DNA from: Eragrostis nindensis
Taxonomy: Eukaryota; Streptophyta; Magnoliopsida; Poales; Poaceae
Assembly: GCA_012490785.1 (NCBI GenBank)
Contig: JAAXCT010000426.1
Coordinates: 372,001-436,000, forward strand
Direction of reading: 5' to 3'
Length of the DNA: 64,000 nt
Shown here: positions 41,333-51,691 of the stretch, in pieces
How the letters are laid out: every line of letters begins with the position of its first letter
Numbering within the stretch: the first letter of the stretch is position 1
Made by a program: the position numbers and the translations under genes
The notes under the pieces: model-generated
Seen by the model: the letters and a program-made list of their open reading frames with translations, nothing else
Databases searched by the model: none
What the model was told of the DNA's origin: nothing

Positions 41333-41997
41333 GCTGAATGCTTGCATCAACCATGTTGAGTGGACAAAAAATGGAGTCAAATATTGTATTGTGCCTTACC
41401 TGTGAAATACTTTGTTTTGTCATTTTGTTTTAAGGTTCAACACGTACAGGAAGAATTGTTTTCTTTGCATCGGTCTTCCAACTCAAAAGGGCACCCCGGA
41501 ATCCATTTTTTTATGATACTTTATGCAATTTTTAGGTACTGTATCAATTTGTTTTAACCTGGCCAATCAACTAATGGACATATATGGGGGGTGGCAAAAT
41601 ACAGGGTGTTTTTTTTCGGCTGGACTTAGACCCCAGGCAACATCTGATGCTGTTCTAGTGGCAGGCATTATACGCTGCTGCTGCATTTCCTTTTGACATG
41701 GACTGATGGACTCCTAGAATGATGACGGACATTATTATTGACCTCTGCAGATCTTCACAGTTTCAAAACCGGAAAAGAAAAACTCCCTTTATCAACATTC
41801 ATCACGTACAAAATGCCACTCCCATCACCACAGGTTAGGAAAATAATCATATTATTCTTCGACTCACATCACCTTTTATTGGAGAGCAGCACTGTCGTCA
41901 ATTTTCAGCAACTATGAGTGCATGTAATTCCTTCAGACTCTCAATCATTTTGTCGAAGCATCGTCATATTTTCTGGTCAGAGGCTCATGTTTCCTAC
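41333..41997. other. Intergenic, no gene seen
   Basis: Flank of the solo LTR. Short frames only, no recognised repeat. Confidence 0.5.
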
Positions 41998-42000
41998 ACA

Positions 42001-43774
42001 CACTACTACAGAATCGAATATCACAGACGCGACTTTTCAGACGGGGTAAAAATCCCGTCTGTAATAGCTTTCTTTCAGACGGGGTTTGAGAACCTCCGTC
42101 TGAGACAATTTCTGCCGTCGACTTAAGGTCTTATCTCAGACGGGGTTTTCCGTATCCCCGTCTGACATAGAAGGTCCGTATACCTCAGACGGGGGCTGTG
42201 CACAAGCCCGTCTAATGGAACTGAGTCCGGACCCGAAATCTTAATTGATTCGAGTTTGCTGCCGTCGTCGCGTCGCGTCCACCCAGCTATTACTATCTCT
42301 CCGTGAATCTCCTCAGCCTTATCCTTTCCTCCCTTCTCTTCTCCACCGCGTCACCGCCCCTCTCCCTCAGATCTGCGCTACCTCTCTCACCCCGCCTCGA
42401 GTGGCTCCGTGCCAGCCTCTCCGTCTAGTCCCGGAACAACCCCGCGGCCGTCACCCACAACGACCTCTCGCGCGTGGTCTCCAAGGCCGCCTCCACTGCG
42501 GCGATGGCCTCGCCCTTCGTTGACCTCGCCGTGGTGGACCCCGTCGTCCTCCACCCGTTCATGGGCAACGACTACTGCCCCCGGATGTGGGGCGGGGCGG
42601 GGCTGATCTGGGGCCTCATCGAGAAGGAGATGCTCGGAGCTGCGGCGGCGGTGGTCGATTTGGGAGCTGCTACTGCTGCGCCTGCTCCACCCGACTGCAG
42701 CGAGCTTCCTCCTTGCCACCAGGCTACCACGAGCCTAGGTCGCCACCTCCTCGGCCGGATCCGGCGGCGGCGCCCCCTCCTCGGCCGGATCCGGGGGGCG
42801 CGCGTCCTCGTCCCCTTCCGGGACGGCAGCAAGTTCTCGCCTGGATCCCTGCGTGTGCCACCGCTTTTCTTCTAACGCACCGCCGATCCGGTTCTTGAAT
42901 AGGAACATGGATTGGAGCTGCATCAGCGCGCCCGCTCTTCTTTGAGGATGTAGGTACATGGTTCTCCTCCCGCTTCCCCTCCCATGCATATAAGGTGTTT
43001 GTGAAAATGCCTAATTCGTGGCCATTTTCGTTTCTGCTACTGGTTGCCATAAACAGCAAAATGAAGAGGCAGAAAACATTCAGAAATTTTGCCGAATGTA
43101 CAAGGGATTCTGGACATTGATAGTGTTAATCATCACTACTATTATGTGCCTTATTTGCTGCCGGTCTTTGTTTTTAATGCAGAAAACATTCAGAAATTTT
43201 ACATACTTCTGAAATCAGATTGTAATATTGCAGGGCCTAAAATCTTCGTCTCCAACTACAGGACTGACCACCGCTTCCACGCGAAAACAAGCAAGAGGCT
43301 GAAACAAGAAAGTAAGAATCTGATGATGCCTTTCAAGATCTGAAGAGGAAGCTCATTTTGACTGGAGTTTACCGGCTGTTGTTCATGTTTTTTAAGCGAT
43401 TCTTTGTTCATGTTCTAATGATCATTGTGTAAGGGACAGACTGAAGTATATAGCCAATTTTGACCAATGACAAATTTTGTGCTTGAGTGTGCTTTGACTT
43501 GGTTAATTTCAATTGGCAATGATTTTTGGGGCGCTATTTTTTTTTTGTTGATTTTGAGACACATCTCAGACGGGGCTTGAGGGCATTTCCCCGTCTGAGA
43601 CAACCCTGTAACTCAGACGGGGCTTAACTCCCCGTCTGAGATGACTCTATCTCAGACGGGAAAATTCCCCGTCTGAGATCCCGAGTCATCTCAGACGCGG
43701 AGTCACAGACGGGGCCTATTCCCGTCTGAGATGGCACTTGAGCCCCGTCTGTGGTATGCCTTTCTGTACTAGTG
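42001..43774. mobile_element. Non-autonomous CACTA element (1774 bp) with gene-like cargo
   Basis: The left terminus CACTACTACAGAA and the inward-read right terminus CACTAGTACAGAA are inverted repeats. The element is flanked by ACA on both sides (41998-42000, 43775-43777), the 3-bp duplication of CACTA elements. Subterminal zones (42024-42215 and 43563-43757) carry many TCAGACGGGG and CCCCGTCTGAGA copies in both orientations. No transposase is encoded. Motifs differ from those of the 1-5176 element, so it belongs to another CACTA family. Confidence 0.93.
42245..43341 (+). pseudogene. Gene-derived cargo in the small CACTA element
   Basis: GC-rich, exon-like sequence. The best frame (42474-42875) reads VVSKAASTAAMASPFVDLAV, then HPFMGNDYCPRMWGGAGLIW. 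AT-rich sequence and a second exon-like island follow at 43232-43341 (GPKIFVSNYRTDHRFH to a stop). The change from GC-rich exon to AT-rich intron with AG at 43230-43232 suggests a captured gene fragment with an intron. Source gene not recognised. A 22-bp direct repeat (GCAGAAAACATTCAGAAATT core) occurs near 43070 and 43180. Confidence 0.45.
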
Positions 43775-43777
43775 ACA

Positions 43778-45815
43778 TTACCTGGTCCTTTGATCTGCCG
43801 CTTCTCTTTTTCCATAGTGCAGGATCCAATATCTCTGCAATTTGTTGAGTGAGAGATTGAGATCGGTTCATCCCTTGTAATGTCCCAAATCTGTTTGTGA
43901 GGAGCCTCTTTCTGGTGCCCCATCATTGCAGACCTCCAGTTGTTGCATTCTTTTCTGCTCTACAATTGGTCGATCTTGCTTGCACTTCGACTGTTGGTGT
44001 AGATATGATTCCATTTTTCTTGCTAGACAGCACTACTGATGACCTTGCTTGAACAAAAAGCATCTACAAAGAAGTTTAATCTCATGATTCATGAAGACTT
44101 CTACAAAAGGTTTTTGTTCCTGAAAGCAACTTCTTGCATCTCAATTAACGTCGTAAAAAAGGCACCATATATTTTGTTTATAAGACATAAGGATCAAAGA
44201 TTTATTTCTGTTATAAAATGAGATGTACATAGTAAATTTAAATGATCTGACACTTCATCACGAAGACAGCATGTGATGTATAAGACATAAAGGAAAAATG
44301 AAGGGGAAAAATACTTCAATGGAACCCTATGGATCTACGTCCAGCTTAAGAAGGGTGCTTTAACTAACTTATTTTAGGGTTCTCATCTCATCTGGGTCTA
44401 TAAACTCTCAAAATAAAAATTTAGATCCCTAATTTTGTTTAACGTCTGAGTAGCCATCCAAAATACGGCTTGTGCGTGAATTGTGATGTCTTGGCGTGCC
44501 ACCTTAAATACTGCAGGAGTTTTTTTTTTCTTTTTCTGTAGTTGATAGCCAGAAATGCATGCTAGGAGTTGTTGTGATGATCACCTCATAGAAGAAATGA
44601 AGAAATTAACAAAGGAAGAATTTAGAATGTGCTTGACTCTTACCTTTTGGTATGACGAGTCACAATTTCTATACACAGTGAGGGCTCTGGTGCAAAACAA
44701 CAACAACCATCAAGCAGCAAAACTACCCCCAAATACACGCATTCGTCGAGCGGCATGCCATGTAATCACGATTCAAGCCCTTCATACAACTACATATATG
44801 ATCGAACAATGTCACCCAAATCATCGTTGTGAGAATTTATGGACTCTATGAGAACTCTGTAATAATTTAGGAACCTAAATTTTAGTGTGGAGAATTTATG
44901 AATCAAGATGAGAATTCTAAATAGTTACAGACATAAATAAAGTCTATGATGATGCGAAGACGAAAATAGTTTAAAGACATGGGATGTAGTTTAGAAATCC
45001 CAAAAACTGCAAGAGGCTTAGAGTGTATTTGGTTGAGCTGTGGCTATAAAAAAAAACTATTGTGGCTGTAAGGTGCAGAAAAAGCTGTTGTGGTCTGTGA
45101 GTTGTGAAAAAAGCTAAAAGCCGTTTGGTTGAATTAGTTGTGGCTGTGAAAAACTATAGAAATGTCTATAATGCCTTTGAAGGCCTGAGAAACAATTTAT
45201 ATGAAAATTGATCATAAAACACTGTCCTTGGAGATTTTACATCCACCAATAACATATGGTTTAAATTTTAAAAAGTTCTTTTGAAATCTCTTAACATCTA
45301 GGGATTTCTGTAAAATTGTCAAGGCAGAGAAATAATATAATTAATTACAATTTTTTGCGAGGGTATGTTTACAAAAGCTTGTGCAATGTCGAGCACCACT
45401 TACCTTTTATGGTAGCAGCGAGCTCTCCAAGCTCAAATCTACATGGGAAAAGGGGAGAAAGTGGTTGGGGGAGTGGGAGAATCGTATCCCCATGCTATGG
45501 TGTAACCATTTGATTTCGAGCCAGTGTTGTAGGGATGATAATAGATTTTGAGAAAGAACAAACATGGCGGGTTAAGCTCAATGATGGCCGCCAATTGCTG
45601 GAGGACGAGAGGAGCGGCACCGGATGGGGCCCCTTTAGGAGGAGTGGAGAAGCGCCGACGACGAGATGTGGCGTCAGAGGGGGGGCGGGACGCACCGCTG
45701 CCGCGACGGAGGGGGCCAGGATGCGCCGCCACTTCACCTTAATCCTAGTGCGTCATGCGTCTACGCGTCATCGAGAGAGAAGAGAGAATAAAACAAATCG
45801 GTACGCAACAAGTGA
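43778..45815. other. Intergenic, no gene seen
   Basis: AT-rich sequence with short frames. A stretch at about 45015-45165 repeats TGTGGCTGTGAAAA-type motifs and may be a decayed hAT MITE, but its edges are unclear. A frame at 44555-44851 (98 codons) has no recognisable domain. Confidence 0.45.
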
Positions 45816-45819
45816 CAGC

Positions 45820-46633
45820 ATGACACGTGAGTAATTTCATGAAAAATAGCTCCAACGAAAGAAAAGGCGGCGCTCTCTTCAGCGAGAAAGATTTGCCGGC
45901 CCTCTCGTCTTTGGCGGCATCGCCGTCGGTGGAGGAGGGAGCCGGCATCCGGTATTCGTCCTGTTCGTTCTTAGTAGGTTTAGGTCTTGTTGTAGTGGTT
46001 GCTCTAAGCGGGGGCTATTGCGGTTGTTAGGGTTAGGGTTTCTCTATTGGTCTGTTCGAAAAAAATGGTAGCGGCAGTGCGACGTCGTCATATTCGTCGA
46101 CATGGAGCAATGGAAGATGAGGTCAGCAGTGGTGGTGAGTCAAGGGCATCATCATCAATGGAGAATAAGGTATTCCAGCCCTTTCTTTGTCTTGTCGTGG
46201 TTCTTCGTGGCCATGGCTGTGGGCTAGTGAGAGCTTTGTTTTTGGTGACATCCTTCTAAATATTGTTTGGATTTGTGTTTTCCCATGACGAATCTAGTGA
46301 AGGAGGCGACGATGGGTTCGGCGACGAGCTTAATGGTGGCAAGTTCATCGTATTTGCGTGTGGAAGGTCAGCCTAATCCTCTTTTGCGAAAGGATTGGGT
46401 ATCAGTTTTTCCCCGTCGAAGATGAGAATGACGGTGGTGAATGGTGACATGGTCGTGTTCGTTCAAATTGGAGTTCTTGTCCGTAGCATATCCGTCTAAG
46501 ATGGTGATCCTAGATAGTTAAATTTGCGGCTCTTTCAATGTTTCTTGTCTCCCATCAATGGAGTTGGCGTCGTTTGTAATCAGGAGATGTTATGTGCTTT
46601 AATATTAATAGAATTTCTTTTTCAAAAAAAAAA
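45820..46633 (+). mobile_element. Poly(A)-tailed retroposon, copy 2 (longer)
   Basis: The 3' 470 bp match 25390-25879 block by block and end TTTCTTTTTC followed by A11. Upstream are a GC-rich leader (45840-46010), a GTTAGGGTTAGGGTTTCTC segment typical of plant 5' UTRs, and an ATG-led frame at 46047 (MVCSKKMVAAVRRRHIRRHG). It looks like a reverse-transcribed RNA. I could not find a matching target duplication around it, so the 5' end is a guess. Confidence 0.5.
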
Positions 46634-47386
46634 ACTTCTTGTGAAAGCACTTCGCCTCAGCCATGCCTTTTGATTGGTTTTTTTGGCTTTTGAGGAATAA
46701 AAGTCAGAGGTATATCTGCCCCGAGCAGTCCTACATCTAAAAAAAAGTTTTCGAATTTGCTCAGTCTCAGTCGACTGAGATTCCGTCATGGAGTCAGTCA
46801 ATTTTTTGGTGCGTTAGATCATGATCGAACGGCTGTCGGCTTCGTCAGATTCCTTCGTTGTCTTACCGGGTCCTTGTCGTGACGTAAGCTCCAGTTTGTT
46901 TGGGTTCTTCGGCGCGCCGTCGGGGCCATGCCCTTCTTCCTCCCCTCCGGCTCCCGCGTGCTGCCAGGGCTGTGGCCTTGTTCCTCCTCTCGGACGCCGC
47001 TCAGCAGGTCGCGCGCTCCGGTTCCAGCTCTGCCTGGGCGTGGGGACGAGGTACAGCGCCGCCGTCGCTATGGGAGCGAGATCCAGCGCCAATCTGCAGG
47101 GATGAGCTTCAGCTCTGCTTGAGGACGAGCTCCCTGCCTTCTGAGGGACGAGGTCTGGCGCCGCCGCCGCGGAGATCAGCTCGTCTTCCTCCTCTCCGGC
47201 GCATAGATGACCGCCAGAGGAAGGCCGCACTACCCTGCTGCTCCCGCTTGTGTGGTAAGGTATATTTCGATTCCTCAAAGTTCACAACCAAACATCTGTT
47301 GATTTGATCCAATTTCCTTTATAACGATTTCCTTGCCAGCCAAATAAAATAGTTGAATTGGAACCTCATTTCCAGTTCTACATGGA
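46634..47386. other. Intergenic; GC-rich non-coding or decayed exon
   Basis: 46820-47260 is GC-rich with overlapping frames on both strands and no recognised domain. 47300-47386 flanks Copia-2 and resembles a MITE terminus (GAATTGGAACCTCATTTCC). Confidence 0.4.
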
Positions 47387-48374
47387 TGTAAGGATCGTGT
47401 GACCGAGAGGGGGGGGGTGAATCGGTGCACTCTAGAATCTATTTCCAAACACTTACACCCAAACAACTCCTAGCAATTAGTTCTAGTAACAAGGTAAAGC
47501 ACACTAAGGAGTATCCTTAACCTATATAGCTAGTGCATATAGATAACACAATCACGCCACACTAGCAACCTAGCACAAGATAGATAGAAAGCGGAAGACT
47601 TAAGCTAGGCAAGACAAGGCAACCAAGATACTAGGCACACTAAGTAGAGTCCTTAGAGCTACTAGATAGGCTATAACAAGTAAGCACACGAGCAAGGCAA
47701 TCAAGCAAACCTACTGAAGCTAGTAGGTACCAAGGTAAACATACAAGCAAGATAAGAGCACAACTCAAGTACTACAAGCAATCATATGAAGTGCGATAAG
47801 TAAATGCGAGTAGTAAAAGAGAAGGGATAGAGAATGCTCATGATGTTTTCCCGTGGTCTCGGAAGGATGGCGCCTTCCCCTACTCCACGTTGGGTCACTC
47901 CCGCCGGAGTCTCGACCCCGTCCCTCCGCTCGATGGCGATCCCTCCTAGAGCACACTTCACCCTCCGAGTGAAGTCGCGGGCACGTCCCGCCGGGCTCGA
48001 TCCCGGGTACTCTTCCGGAGGTAAGGCTCCGCACTTGATGCGTGCCAAAGGGCGCTCCACTAGTGATGCTTCTTTCGCACGGGAAGCTCCAAGACCGTGT
48101 ACAAACTTGTGTCGACTTCCACAATCTCCTTGGACAGCTCAACACCGACGCCTAACCGGTCTAGGCCTTGCCATAGACCAAGAGTAACAGCCCTAGATGA
48201 CTCTCTCAAGCCCACACTAGCCTAGAGATCAAAGGATGCAACTTGCTACTCTCTCAAGCACTAGGATCACTCCAAATCCCTCTCAAGTGCTTCACACTTC
48301 TTCCCCTTGGCTTCTTGGCAGCACCTCCCCTCTTTCCTGGGTCCAAGAGCACCTCAAAGAGGTAAACAACCGAC

Positions 48375-48382
48375 TATATATA
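48375..48382 (-). promoter_or_regulatory. Copia-2 LTR TATA box (candidate)
   Basis: TATATATA inside CCGACTATATATAGGCC, repeated at 56693-56700 in the other LTR. On the element strand it lies just downstream of the GACCGTACTGTCCGGTC array, the usual place of a core promoter. Confidence 0.55.
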
Positions 48383-48432
48383 GGCCACCAACCTCAAACT
48401 AGCCGTTGTCCAAAAGCGCCCAGTCTGCGTGA

Positions 48433-48880
48433 TGACCGTACAGTAGACCGTACCATCCGGTCTCCATCTGACCGTACTGTCCGGTCTTCACCAGACCGGC
48501 ATCCAGGGAGTGCTGCAACTCATCTCAAACCAGACCGTATTGTACGGTCCCTAGGACCGTACTGTCCGGTCTCCATTCTTCTTCAGCCAACAGAAACTTC
48601 TCCTTCTCTGTTGCTCTTCGCCTGTAAGACCGTACTGTCCGGTCCTCGACCGTATTGTACGGTCAAACTGTCCGGTCTTCATTCTTAGACTTCCAGAAAC
48701 TTCAGCTTCTCTGTCTGGAATACTCCAATAGAGACCGTACTGTCTGGTCCCTAGGACCGTACTGTCCGGTCCACTGTCCGGTCTCTATTCTTCAACTTCC
48801 AGAAACTTGAGCTTCTCTGTCTGGATTTCCTCTGTAGACCGTATTGTACGGTCTCCATGACCGTACTGTCCGGTCTCTTC
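48433..48880. repeat. GACCGTACTGTCCGGTC motif array in Copia-2 3' LTR
   Basis: About fifteen imperfect copies of GACCGTAYTGTCCGGTC or GACCGTATTGTACGGTC. Neighbouring copies often start 20-24 bp apart (48446 and 48470; 48533 and 48555; 48628 and 48648). The TGTACGGTC form is the better palindrome. The array survives in part at 56752-57000 in the truncated 5' LTR. Confidence 0.85.
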
Positions 48881-49360
48881 TGCCTTCGCAGCTTCGATCT
48901 TCTTGTTGATCTTCTTCTTCAACACTTGATCTTTTTGGTTCCTTCAACTCTCTTCTGCCACCCTAGCCCCTGAGAGACTCACCATGCATCCAATGATCTC
49001 TATAACTAGTGTGTACTAAGAGAACCACCTCGAACCCTCTTGATAGTCCAGTTTTTCCTATGGACTCAAGCTAACATCTAACCAAGCAACACCCGCTTGG
49101 ATCTAGCATGTCCTTAGCCTTGATCCATGTCTTCTCCGCGACTCCATCAAGTCCGTTCTTGTGTAGATGAAGGCAACCAATCATCCTTGTCAATTAAGTT
49201 CATGGTGTGTTGGCGTTCACCACCAACGGACGGAGCTTTCTTCATATGTGACCTATAAGATCTCACAAAGAGTGTTAGTCACATTCATGGTTCTCATCCT
49301 ATCACCAAAACATTCATACCTTAGGGTTTCCCTAGCTCCAATGGTCATGAAGCTTACAAT

Positions 49361-49370
49361 CTCCCCCTTT
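49361..49370 (-). other. Copia-2 polypurine tract
   Basis: CTCCCCCTTT on the plus strand (AAAGGGGGAG on the element strand), two bases from the LTR edge. Confidence 0.85.
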
Positions 49371-50630
49371 TTGGTGATGGATGACAACCATGATAAAAAT
49401 GATCGAGAAGATAAAGAATGTAATGACAAAAGCCAAGATAAAAACGCAACTCGATCAAGACACTAAACAACAAGTATATGATAGAGAGATAGTTACCTTG
49501 TTGATTAGGTCGAGGCAAGTCATAGCTCAAAAGAAGTCACAAGTTAGAGCAAAAACTCATATCACAAGTGAAAGAAAGCACATGGAGCTATGACAAGCAA
49601 AGGTTGCAAGGGGTTTACCTTCATACTTACTTTGTAGAATTCCGCTCCCCCTTGATAAGTGTACCAATCTCAAGATTGTGTGAAGATCGATCATCTTGAT
49701 CACTTGATCTTCATTCGTACAAACTCCCCCTTGAGACGGCATTGCTTCTTCTTTATCACCTCAAGATTGTGCGAAGATCGATCATCTTGATCCTTTGATC
49801 TTCTCTTGTACACACTCCCCCTTGAGGTGACATCTTCCACGACCCTTCATAGGCCCGAACTCTTCTTCCCAACTCTTCTCCGCTCGAACTCTTCTCCCCC
49901 ATATTCTTGCTCGATCATTAAGCCCAACTCTTCTCCCCCTTTGGCATCTATCACCCAAAAAGAAAACTTCCAAGGGAGAAAAGGTTAGTGTAAATATATG
50001 GGACAAGTGGAAAAATGAGTTACTTGATTTGGCGTGAAGCTCCCCCTTGATCCGTGATTCTCCATCTCCCAACAATTATCCCTACACACATTCTCAAAAG
50101 AACATTGTCTTGAAGTACATAGGGGTTAGTTGATGACGATGGAAATGTATGAACCCTTAGACTTTGAGCCGCGCAAGTGGATTTAACCTTGGAGCTCAAA
50201 AATCTTGGTTCAATGGGCATGAAGCTCATTTAGCATTGCTATAAATTCATCACAGGAGGTCATATACTCATATTGTGAATAAGCAACTCCCCCTAGATGG
50301 GTGCTCGGCGCCGAGACACTTATGCAAGATGCATGATGCGAATGCAAGGAATGATAAGTGTACAATGCATGATGCTATAAGGGTAAAACAAGAGAAAGCT
50401 AAGAGCGAAGTTACCAACAACAAGTTTGAACCCTCCATGAGCTTGATCACAACGAGCCATTCTTCAAAGCCTCGGGAGCCAAGTGCCACCAATCCCAAGG
50501 TTAACCCATGCTCATTGCTATCTCAAGTAGGTTAGTCGTTGGTCCTACAAAACAAGAAAACACACAAAAACAACACAAACAAAAACAAGCAAAGTATATA
50601 TACATATATACAAATGTAAGCTCAAGGATA
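49371..50630 (-). other. Copia-2 3' non-coding region
   Basis: No coding frame. It holds a direct duplication of about 70 bp with a 91-bp period (49671 and 49762; CAAGATTGTG, GAAGATCGATCATCTTGAT). It also has repeated CTCCCCCTT-type tracts near 49645, 49728, 49815, 49934 and 50040, echoing the polypurine tract. Confidence 0.75.
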
Positions 50631-51691
50631 TCAAGTGAAGTCGGAGAGGTCGAGAACATTAAGTTCTCCCCGGAGCTTACAAAAGGTCTTCTTGTCAAGT
50701 GGCTTGGTGAAGATGTCCGCCAATTGTTCATGAGTCCGAACACCAATCAATTCAATATCCTTCTTGGCCACATGATCTCGAATGAAATGATGCTTGACTT
50801 CAATGTGCTTGGCATGGCCGTGATCACCCTTGTTGAGAGCCATATTGATAGCACTTTCGCTATCACAATAGAGAGGTACTTGCCCATAAGATAATCCATA
50901 GTCCAATAGGGTTTGCTTCATGTATAAGAGTTGAGCACAACAAGCACCGGCCGCCAAATATTCCGCCTCCGCCGTAGAGATAGCCACACAATTTTGTTTC
51001 TTGGAACTCCATGAGATGAGTGATTGTCCAAGAAATTGGCATCCACCGGAGGTACTCTTTCTACTCACTTTGCATCCGGCGAAATCCGAGTCCGCATAGC
51101 CAACAAGTCCAAAGTCCGAGCCTTTTGGATACCATAGGCCCATTGTAGGAGTACTCTTGATGTACCTAAGAATTCTTTTCACGGCACTCATATGGGACTC
51201 CTTGGGGTTAGCTTGATAACGAGCACAAAGGCACACACTAAACATGATATCCGGTCTAGATGCGGTAAGGTAAAGAAGTGAGCCAATCATAGAGCGATAG
51301 AGTTTAGGATCCACCGGTATACCTTTTACATCCACATCAAGAGGGACACTTGTAGCCATAGGTGTGTCGTAGGACTTGGAGTCTTCCATGCCGAATCTCT
51401 TAAGAAGATCCCGAGTGTACTTCTCTTGGTAGATGAACGTGCCCTCCTTCATTTGCTTGACTTGAAAACCGAGGAAGACATGGAGTTCACCTATCATGGA
51501 CATCTCAAACTCTTTCTTCATAAGAGCACGGAACTCATCATTAGAGATTTCGTTAGTAGAGCCATAGATGATATCATCAACATAGATTTGACAAACAAAG
51601 AGATCATCACCAATATGCTTAGTAAAGAGAGTGTTGTCGATACTACCGATCTTGTAGCCCTGGTGATGAGATGATCTCGAAGTCGTTCATA
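50631..51691 (-). pseudogene. Copia-2 RT C-terminus and RNase H, out of frame with gag-pol
   Basis: From the TAG at 51692-51694 (a tryptophan codon TGG in the family, APRAWYERL) the reading first continues YERLRDHLIT, then one base is missing near 51659-51665. The shifted frame reads IYVDDIIYG (RT active site) and EFEMSMIGELHVFLGFQVKQ. RNase H follows (GYADSDFAGC, KSTSGGCQFLG, STAEAEYLAAG, CDSESAI, AKHIEVKHHFIRDHV, LADIFTKPL). Active-site residues are all present, so only the stop and the frameshift separate this part from a working pol. The last open frame starts at 51521. Confidence 0.93.

Larger units (their letters stand above)
47387..49358 (-). repeat. Copia-2 3' LTR
   Basis: 1972 bp, TGTAAGGATCG to AGCTTACA on the plus strand. 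It contains clustered ACCGTACTGTCCGGT-type motifs at 48433-48880, upstream of a minus-strand TATA stretch. Confidence 0.95.

Noticed and set aside
45495..45742. Overlapping GC-rich frames near 45.6 kb
   Set aside because: Three frames on both strands are open only because of base composition; no domain or conserved motif.
46026..46042. Telomere-like TTAGGGTTAGGGTTT
   Set aside because: Only two units; this short form is common in plant 5' untranslated regions and does not show a telomere remnant.
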